Shown: one piece after another, positions 56,265-64,000 of the stretch
How positions within the stretch are numbered: the first letter of the stretch is position 1
How the letters are laid out: every line of letters begins with the position of its first letter
NCBI GenBank assembly: GCA_037951105.1
Contig: JBAMJV010012408.1
Span: forward strand, 1 to 64,000
Reading direction: 5' to 3'
DNA length: 64,000 nt
Source: Echinarachnius parma
Lineage: Eukaryota > Echinodermata > Echinoidea > Clypeasteroida > Echinarachniidae
Program-made: the position numbers and the translations under genes
Notes under the pieces: model-generated
Databases searched by the model: none
What the model was told of the DNA's origin: nothing
Seen by the model: only the letters and a program-made list of their open reading frames with translations

Positions 56265-58020
56265 CATTTATAGAAATGAATCAAAGGAATATACAAGTAG
56301 AGCTCCACAAATATTGAGCCTGTAGTATAAAGGCGGAAAGTAAGGACGCATATTCGTGTATCAGTTATATTATACATGTACGTATGTTTAGTTCAACACT
56401 CTCATTTAAAATGAAATTTCAGTTGTGTACACAAATCTGGTTCATTATGGTATGAGCTTTATATCAATAATATTTCACAGCACTTATAAACCATGTATTA
56501 AGCGCTATATACATGCAACTTGTTATTACTTGTACTACTTATCATTATTATTATTATTAAATGTATCATTATTATTAACACTCGAATGCTAATTCAGTCA
56601 CTTCGTCTACGGTTGATGTTGTTTGTAAATACGCGTGTAATAGTATGCACATCTTGCTGTTGTCAGTGATTTTTTCTTTAGGAATGTTTCATCTGTAAAC
56701 TCCTTTTTGTTATGAATGTTATTTGTGGTTAAATTTGTTTTTAAATCGATGTTTCCTTTCGGACCTTTACATAAAAAAACATGCATTCTGAGTACATATT
56801 ATGTAATATTAGTTTATACCAGTTTCTGCCTTTGGTTGTAATTTAAATGTTAGCAAATGACTTAAAACTAAGTAATGATGTAACAGGTATTGATTAAGTT
56901 CAATGAAAATAATGCAATTCGTGAAGGCATAAATAATAATTGTATTGTTTAATACTGATCAAACTGTATACAAGGGCAATGGAGAAAATTGTTGCTCTTT
57001 GAATGTTTGAATATGCCTTTTGCTTACTCTTTTTTTTGTCATAATGGTTAGTTATGGTTGAATTTTTATAAAACTTCTTTGTTTCCTTGTGGACTTTAAG
57101 ATAACAAACATGTATTATCATTGCATAGTTATACTGTACTGATACAGCCATATATTTAAACACATATTTCAGTGTCGTATTGTAGATCTCGTTTGTTTGA
57201 AGTGTGGTTGTTAAACCGTGTCATTTATACTTGGGTACAATTAATACATCTTTTTTTCAGACTAATATATGAAGAACTCACGTCCAAAAGGCAATAAATC
57301 CACTTTCAATACAAAATGAGTTAACGATATATCTACATGTATAATCTCCGTAGCTATCTATGAATCCAAATTTTACGGCAAATAACTCACTAAAAATAAG
57401 AATAAAGTAAGTTCAAATTTCATACGAATGTTCTACCAAAACAAATCAGAATAAAAACGTTTGTAACCCATATTAACAATGTGTTGTGTGAACATTATTG
57501 TGTGTTCTGTCTAGAGTTAATAGTACACATATAATTGGTGGAGGGGCACGCCCTATGTATATATTTACTTTGTAAAATCTGTCCTCTTATGGTTTGTTGT
57601 TAATATAAGCGTCCAATAATTGGAGAGGCACGTGGCACCGCCCCCCCCCCCCCCACCCCCCCCCCCCCCCCCCCCCAAACCCACGTGACTAATACAGTGA
57701 CCATGGTTATGATCGGTTATCCCTGTATCTTCAATTCAGCGTTTTCAAACATGTCTAACGCTAATCCATGTACTATTTCACAACGCCGATTAATAACTTG
57801 ACTGGTCTGTTCAAATGTCATCATAGACAGGGTGAACTAGTTAATATGAAAGCAGATAGGAAAGACAACCCCCCCCCCCCCCCCCCTGCCTTCCTTATCA
57901 GGTCTCTCTCTTTTCTATAACGAAACTCCTGTATCAGGTGGTATGTATTTGTATGTTATAAAAACTAATATTCGTGACTAAGTAACCCCCCTTTGGTTAT
58001 TTATGTGTGTATACTATTAC
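56264..58020. other. unassigned AT-rich DNA with C runs
   Basis: No gene recognised. Two C-rich tracts occur at 57641-57676 and 57870-57886. Confidence 0.3.
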
Positions 58021-58057
58021 TTAAAATGTTTCCATGCAAGAGTGCTGATATGTGTGT

Positions 58058-58064
58058 ATGTGTG

Positions 58065-58137
<73 letters not shown>

Positions 58138-58144
58138 GTGTGTA
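58058..58144. repeat. TG dinucleotide microsatellite
   Basis: About 40 TG units with two CG interruptions. Poly-His/Thr frames on the minus strand come from it. Confidence 0.95.
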
Positions 58145-59072
58145 ATGTGTGCTTGTGAGTGAGTCTGTGATTAGCGTTCGTGTGAATGTGCACGCTTTTG
58201 TGCTCACAGTGTCTGGTTGGGTTGTACTTTTGATACGATCCTTTATGCAATACTTATCCCAGTAATACAAACAAATCGACATTTAGACAGCATTTTTACT
58301 TCTATTTTCTGATTTTTTTATTTTTTGGTTTACTGTTAAAGGTAAAACCAGTTTTGGAAACGCCCCCCTGTCCAAAAAATGAAATGGAAGCTCTTATTAC
58401 CAATAATGTGAAAGAATATAATTATACTAATATAGGATTATCTAAATTTGGCGAAGAAACCGCCTACTAATTGATATATTTTCGAACTTATATATTTATG
58501 CCAATGAGATAGATATCGCCAATGAGGAATCGCCCATACGCTACGTGTATTACGACCACGCGGTTGTCCACGTGGCGGTTCGCTCATACTTCCGATATTT
58601 CTGTATTTAACGATGCTAAGGTTCGGATTTTAGCACACGAGACCTATTTCAATACATATTCAACAATACTGATAATATCAGTATTGTTTATTTTTAGATG
58701 TATTCGGCTACTTTCCCGAAACTGATCTTGGGCTTTAAAGCAAAATATCATACATAAACAATAAACAGGAGCAATCAAACGCAGATTATACAACAATAAG
58801 ACTGACAAACAGAAAACAAAGATAACGGATCTATGCAAATATCATTGATGATGTTGGCATGGCATAAGAAGCCGACAGGGGAAAATATTTTTACGGAGAA
58901 AATTAACGGGGAAAACTGAGCTCATTTCTGTTTAGGTGCAAACATGTTACAGACGAATAACTAAATCTTTTGTTTATATCAACACACTATCCAGCTATAA
59001 TGCGAGTCAATCTTTATACAAACATGATCATGGATACACAACATGAATACCAACGTTGTGAATGTGCTCGAA
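58145..59072. other. unassigned DNA with a small hairpin
   Basis: Nothing coding recognised. A short perfect hairpin 'aatactgataatatcagtatt' (about 58665-58685) is present. Confidence 0.3.
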
Positions 59073-59076
59073 TTAA

Positions 59077-59641
59077 AGGGATAGTTGAAATGTGGTATAG
59101 AGGGCGCAACACAATTTTTTCATCAGATAATGAACAAATAAGTGTCAAATTTAAAACATCATACAATTTCAATGACATCATACATTTTATTTCGTCAAAA
59201 TCGATTTAGAAACGGCTGAAATATCTATGAACATAAGCATGTGGAATGATTGTGGGCCCCCACAATTATTCGATAATTTTGAACCAGCCGTAATTTCTTT
59301 TGAATTGCTTCCTTTTTTCAACAATTTACGAAAGAGGTTTTTTTAATAATTGTTAATTATCTCTCTATCTAATCACTATTTAAAAAAAAAACCATTAATG
59401 CACATTATTTTATTCAAAACGGTTGAAACCAATGATTTTATGGAGAGCGCCCTCTTCAGTTTTAACAGCTCGTTTTGAATGATAACAGGCTTTTTACTTA
59501 GTCGTTTATACATTTGTATTCCTCTATTGTCTCGAGCATGGTGGAGTCATAACTATGTAGTTTGTAATGGTTCAGGTTTTGGTTACTAAAATTTAGTTTG
59601 ACCAAAACTGTACTCTCTTTTTCCAAAACTCAACTATCCCT
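59077..59641. mobile_element. TTAA-flanked MITE, related to 41125-41660
   Basis: AGGGATAGTTGAAATGTGG, then 'tagagggcgcaac', 'aacggctgaaatatc', 'gagcgccctctt' and 'gataacaggctttttac' in the same order as in the element at 41 kb, ending 'ccaaaactcaactatccct'. The left TTAA is exact, the right reads GTAA. Confidence 0.7.
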
Positions 59642-59984
59642 GTAATGGACCCGTGGATTTATAAGAATTATATGTAGTATCGTCAATGAACATCCCCCCA
59701 TAAATGTGTGCCAACCGCAGGTTCACATGGGGAAACAACCCTTACGAAATAACTTTACAAGACATTTCTGACTCATTTATTTCTCATTATCTGGGTGGTT
59801 GCATGTGTTTGAGCGCGCGTATGTCATTTTGTGCGTGTGAGTACGCGGCCGGTTAACATGGGGAAGAAAACGAAATAACTTAACAATGGATGTATGACAG
59901 AGTCTCATTCTCTTAGCTTCTCTCTCCAATTCGAATACGCCCCCACCCCCCTCAATAAAACAAAACGAAATTGGGGAGTGATTA

Positions 59985-60140
59985 CAATGTTGGCCGCTAG
60001 ATGGCAACAATCCACTTGCACAAAACCACCGGATTGTGCACAAACGAGAGCTCTCAATTGTGTCTAGTTAAATCTACAATCAGATTACGCATATTAATTA
60101 CAGTGGAGAGGATATCAGATTTTAAGAAAAGTGTAACGTA
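59985..60140. repeat. direct duplication block D, copy 1
   Basis: Contains 'ttggccgctagatgg', 'atccacttgcac' and 'gagaggatatca' in the same order and spacing as 61425-61590. Confidence 0.6.
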
Positions 60141-60496
60141 GGATAAGAGATAATTCATGTAATTCAAAAATTGTTTCTCTGTTACAATCGTCTGCCAAAA
60201 TGCCAAGTAAAAGAAGTAAAGGGAAAGCCGCTTGGTCCATTGGTAGCTATGTAAATTCAACTCCCCTTTACCATCGGGGAGCTAGCAAAGAGATTAAAGG
60301 TGCATCTGTAAATATGTCAGGTATTGCCCAAATTTTCATTTTAAACTTCTATACCGAAATCACTGTGAGATATACGCTCAGCAAAACAAGAAAGTAAACA
60401 CCTTTTCAAGTCCAGAATTTTCATATACAACTTTAATTGAAATTAATAAATTACATATCAAATGTAAGAAAATGTAATTGTTTTTCAACCTGACAT

Positions 60497-61000
60497 AAAT
60501 TTAATTTTACGCATGAGTGACCACATTTTTATTTTTTGTATTCCAATGTGCAAAAGTTAAAATTGCACAATTGGACAGTCTGCCATTGATGTGTGAATGC
60601 CCTTCCACACCAAACAAATGGAAACAAAAGAACAAACTTACACAATGGCTTTATCTTTGAATAAGAGACACATGTGGTTAAACTGGACTATCGATATCCA
60701 GCATGCGCCGTCGATGTACTGCGCTGTTGAACAGTCATGGTGGCCCAACAAGATATTGACTTTGAATAAAGAAACACTGCAGAGAAAGAAAGAAACTGAC
60801 TCTAAACAAACAAAGATTAATCTTTTAAATAATAATTTTCTTTTCAATTGCAATGAACCATGCAAATTCTTTTATCGTGTTTTGTTGAACTTTTCAGTGC
60901 AATATGACTTTTTATATTTTTAGTGCAATTTTGCAATTTTTACTTTTGCACCTTGGAACAGACAAATGAATGTGTCACTCATGCGTAAAGTTTTAATTTG
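60497..61000. mobile_element. MITE with about 85-base imperfect inverted arms
   Basis: Both ends contain 'ttacgcatgagtgac' in inverse orientation, and further in 'gtgcaaaagttaaaattgc' pairs with its near inverse. The 108-codon frame inside (60597-60923) shows no protein character. Confidence 0.6.
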
Positions 61001-61424
61001 TATCCACCTACCAGATTGAAGGACAATTAAATATCGTTTAATTTCTTATAATAACTTTTTTTTATAAAATAGTATATGAAATCTATGAACTTGAAAAAAG
61101 TGTTTACTTTATTTTTTTCCTGCGTGTTTATGTAAGGTATCTGTGAAAGTTTCATTACAAAAGAACACTGCTATCCTGGTTAGAAAAAAGCAAAACTTTG
61201 CATCAACGGGTAACAACGGGTTATTTGAAAACGTGTGTGAGGTTTGTTACCGTTCAGTAACGCTCTTGAACTGAATGATTATCATTGATAGATATCGTCA
61301 TAATAAAGGGACATTTTTTAAAATCTAACTTTTTTTAGTATTCTCTTACCATTAGCCAAAGAACACGATAGAAGAGAAATGTGGAAGCTCGCAGTAATTT
61401 TCCACCAAGATCGAAGAGTTATTC

Positions 61425-61590
61425 TCATCTTGGCCGCTAGATGGCGGCCATCCACTTGCACGAATCTAGCGGATTGAGCCAAAAAGAGAGCTTTGATGTT
61501 GAGTCGATTTTAACCCTTCGTCAAGTCGTATAAAAGTAACTAAAAAAGTACAGAGGATATCAAATTAAAAATAAAGTGTTTCGTATTACA
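61425..61590. repeat. direct duplication block D, copy 2
   Basis: Second copy of the block at 59985-60140, about 1.44 kb away, diverged but with collinear words. Confidence 0.6.
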
Positions 61591-61699
61591 AAAATAAAAT
61601 GTCCGTTGAAAGTTTCCGAAGCCTAGAACAAATACCTTCACAATTTTTGAATCCGAGACCAGTATAGTTAAACAATTTTGCAACGCATTATCAAGGGAA

Positions 61700-61985
61700 T
61701 TGATTGTAACATTACAATAAAGATAAATCAAGATTTAAAATCTAGATGCGAATACATTGACAATGCAAGTGTCATTTTATATACTGTTATCATCGTTGCG
61801 TTTGACTGGCAATGAATACGGTTATTTTGTCATGATTTCAGTGATACACGATAATTGTTTCAGTGCATTATGGTTTATTGTAAATAAACAAATTTGAATC
61901 TCTTGTGAACATGGTAGAAATGATACAACTGTTCATTGAAACGTGTCATGGTTTAAACAAACTTGACACGCAAGCATCATTCAGG
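61700..61985. repeat. diverged duplication, blocks A then B
   Basis: Block A (61700-61910: 'atgcgaatacattgacaat', 'gttatcatcgttgcgtttga', 'ggtttattgta') is followed by block B (61943-61985: 'tcatggtttaaacaaacttg', 'acacgcaag'). Copies in reverse order lie at 63268-63555. Confidence 0.6.
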
Positions 61986-62084
61986 AATCATCAGTGGAAG
62001 TAGTGTGCAAAGATTGAAAGAACTCACACTTTCTAACTGTGAGATTCACAGTTCAAATCCTTTCTATGCCCATCCCGTTTACCC

Positions 62085-62275
62085 TTCACCACTACCACAA
62101 CCATTACCACTATCATCACTACCACGACCACCACCACCACCACCACCTCCACTACCACTGCCACTACCCATACAATCAGCACCACCACTACCACTACACT
62201 TACCACAACCACCAACAACAACAACACTTCACTGCAACTAGCCTTACCACACCATCACCACCACCACCATTAGCA
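62085..62275. repeat. CCA/CAC trinucleotide microsatellite
   Basis: Impure ACC triplets with TAC and ATC variants. Poly-Pro and poly-Val frames come from it. Confidence 0.9.
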
Positions 62276-62449
62276 CACGACTGTCAGCCACCACCATCAA
62301 TAGTATCACATTTTAAAAGCGATTTATTCTCCATGTCTACTTTACGTTATCAATATGACCTTCTCTCTGAGCTTGCCTTGCCAAACATCAAGGTCATAGT
62401 AACTTACACTATCACATGCAGAATAGTAATAATGTGGTAATTGTACAGT

Positions 62450-63265
62450 TCAAGATAATAATACTAATATTGGCTACTAAATATAGCGCAGTCAGGTCTG
62501 TCACGATGTTAAACTTGTTTGGAGTCAATCAAGGCTGTACATTTCTTGTTAAATGAAGCAGAAGTTTTCAAAAGATAATTGATGTTTGTTTATCTGTATC
62601 GATATTTCAAATTCTGAATAATTTTGTTTGTAATTGATCACGGCAAACACCTTTGTATTTTAATTGAAAAGGGTTTTCTTAAACTTGGATGAAAAGATTC
62701 ACTAATGGGTTTGATTAATCATCCGAAAAGTTGGTAATTTCCCAGGGTTCTTTGTTATTTTGAGGAGACGATACAACCGACCGTAGCTGAATCTATCATT
62801 GGAAGAATGATTGCTAACAGAGCGTGATTTATCATCTCCCATGATCAGTAGCTCTTTTAATTTCGTCCTGATCTTATTGCTTTTTTTTTAAGTATACATT
62901 TTTGGATTCTCTTTTTTTTTCTACCGGATTTGATTGTTCGACTGAACATGTTTGAGTTTATTGTGAATATACTAATACGCAGAGGCATTTTACATTTACC
63001 AGTGATCTATCGCTTATTGCTTACACAACAATCGAATCCCCACAATACCTGGATATTTAAAAAGAAAATTAAAGGGTAACAAGATTTAAAGGTCGTCTTT
63101 TGTTATCATTCACCATACAGACCTTAACCGACGGCACAATTATCTTACGATAGAGATACATTTGTTTGGTTCTTCTTTCCCCAGGTTTGTATAGTTCATG
63201 ATCAGCAAACAATAGAACCCCCAAATAGTTGGACATATTGTGAAAAAAATCACATCTGCTCATTG
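62450..63265. other. unassigned AT-rich DNA
   Basis: No gene, RNA or repeat recognised. Confidence 0.3.
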
Positions 63266-63267
63266 GC

Positions 63268-63555
63268 ACGTGCCATGGCTTGAACAAATTTGATACGCAA
63301 GTATTATTAAAATGATGATGCTTGTGACATTACAAAAAAGAGAAAAAATGTTACATGTATAAGGATTTAAAATCCAGATGCGAGTACATTGACAATACAG
63401 GTGTAACGCTTTACACTGTTATCATCGTTGCGTTTGAATGGCAATGAAAACGGGTATGTTGTCATGATTTAAGTGATATACAATATTTGTTCAGGGCATT
63501 ATGGTTTATTGTAAGTAAACAAATTAACATTAAGTTGAATCTCTTGTGAACATTC
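63268..63555. repeat. diverged duplication, blocks B then A
   Basis: Block B (63270-63312) then block A (63325-63555), each clearly related to 61943-61985 and 61700-61910 but in the other order. Confidence 0.6.
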
Positions 63556-63954
63556 TGTAATCTGTTATACATATTTGTTCACTTGCAAGAGGATTGGGTA
63601 TAATCCTGAATGCGTACAGCGTGTATTTCGTCTTTTTCTAAAACACCCAACGTAAAAATGTTCGAAAAACGCAAGATGATTCGCTAACCCTGCCGTGAGC
63701 GATGATTAACACGGTACACTAACACAAAAAAGAAGCATCAGATAATCCCCAGGGTTCAGATGTTGGAGGCGCAAAGGAGCCCTTTGTCCTTGGGTAGACC
63801 CCGGGAGACTCAGCTTTTTGGATTAATTACATTCTCCTCTTACTATACATATGTTCAGAAATCAGTACGCTTTTCGATGCAATGACAACACACCTCTGGG
63901 ATGCCGGTCTAATACTTTCGTTTGGTTCTTCTTAATTCTGGCAATGGAACGGAG

Positions 63955-64000
63955 TATTGGAAATAATATCGCTAGTTATATTCGTTTGTCTCGCAATGTA
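63955..64000 (+). mobile_element. left end of a foldback MITE, cut by window end
   Basis: TATTGGAAATAATATCGC then 'cgtttgtctcgcaatgta' match the first 46 bases of the element at 40041-40602 with few changes. Confidence 0.7.

Noticed and set aside
58001-58282. Poly-His/Thr frames
   Set aside because: TG microsatellite.
60200-60397. 65-codon frame starting MPSKRSKGK
   Set aside because: Basic start only, no homologous copy, no promoter or splice evidence, AT-rich end.
61963-62440. Poly-Pro, poly-Val and poly-His frames
   Set aside because: CCA trinucleotide repeat.
1-64000. Retrovirus-like or other LTR elements, or capsid-bearing elements
   Set aside because: No long direct terminal repeats, and no protease, integrase or capsid-like stretches. 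All reverse transcriptase pieces are of LINE type.

Overview
This 64 kb window is AT-rich animal DNA built almost wholly of mobile elements, many nested in one another. Long mononucleotide tracts, intron-like splice sites, LINE and tRNA-derived SINE tails with ATT repeats, and many terminal-inverted-repeat (TIR) elements point to a marine invertebrate. The SINE type (a tRNA head, then a 'ccttcagcaaggca...cccaggtgta' core, then a 'gcgctatataaat' plus ATT tail) is of a kind I associate with echinoderms and other invertebrate deuterostomes. That assignment is inference. No bacterial features, retrovirus-like elements, LTRs or capsid genes were seen.

Positions 1-30720 hold a head-to-tail array of a 5.7 kb unit. 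There are two full copies (1-5698, 5699-11412), an internally deleted copy (11413-13338), a nearly full copy (13339-18214) and a last copy (18215-30720) blown open by insertions. Each full unit carries a 5'-truncated L2/CR1-like LINE with a reverse transcriptase FADD/YADD motif, a 38-base palindrome, a subrepeat array, a cggatcta-ended MITE, a TTAAGGCG-ended foldback MITE and two exon-like segments. The last copy is interrupted by a Tc1-like foldback element (19812-25443), which in turn holds a CACTG-ended element (21264-25248) carrying a spliced gene with a chromo-barrel-like motif. A second large foldback element lies at 26851-29514.

From 30937 to 44939 there is a nest of insertions. A TTAA-flanked foldback element was split by a 13.1 kb Mutator-like foldback element (31431-44577) that has an exact 9-base target duplication. 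This large element carries a multi-exon gene on the minus strand (exons at 44214-44142, 42310-42165, 39448-39383 and 37927-37411; the last three join in frame). It also holds a foldback element made of 15-base subrepeats, a Tc1-like foldback element, a SINE, several MITEs and a 560-base CAT microsatellite. A short relative of the same Mutator-like family, with its own near-perfect 9-base duplication, lies at 47244-48670.

Positions 48.7-64 kb hold fragments of two further LINEs (RTE-like minus strand, CR1-like plus strand), a SINE, a mariner-type element with another TA-flanked element inside it, three TTAA-flanked MITEs of one general type counting the one at 41 kb, diverged direct duplications, microsatellites, and one convincing host terminal exon (55184-55374) whose product ends in a possible prenylation motif, CICM. 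Most long open frames elsewhere are products of simple repeats or shadows of transposon remnants.
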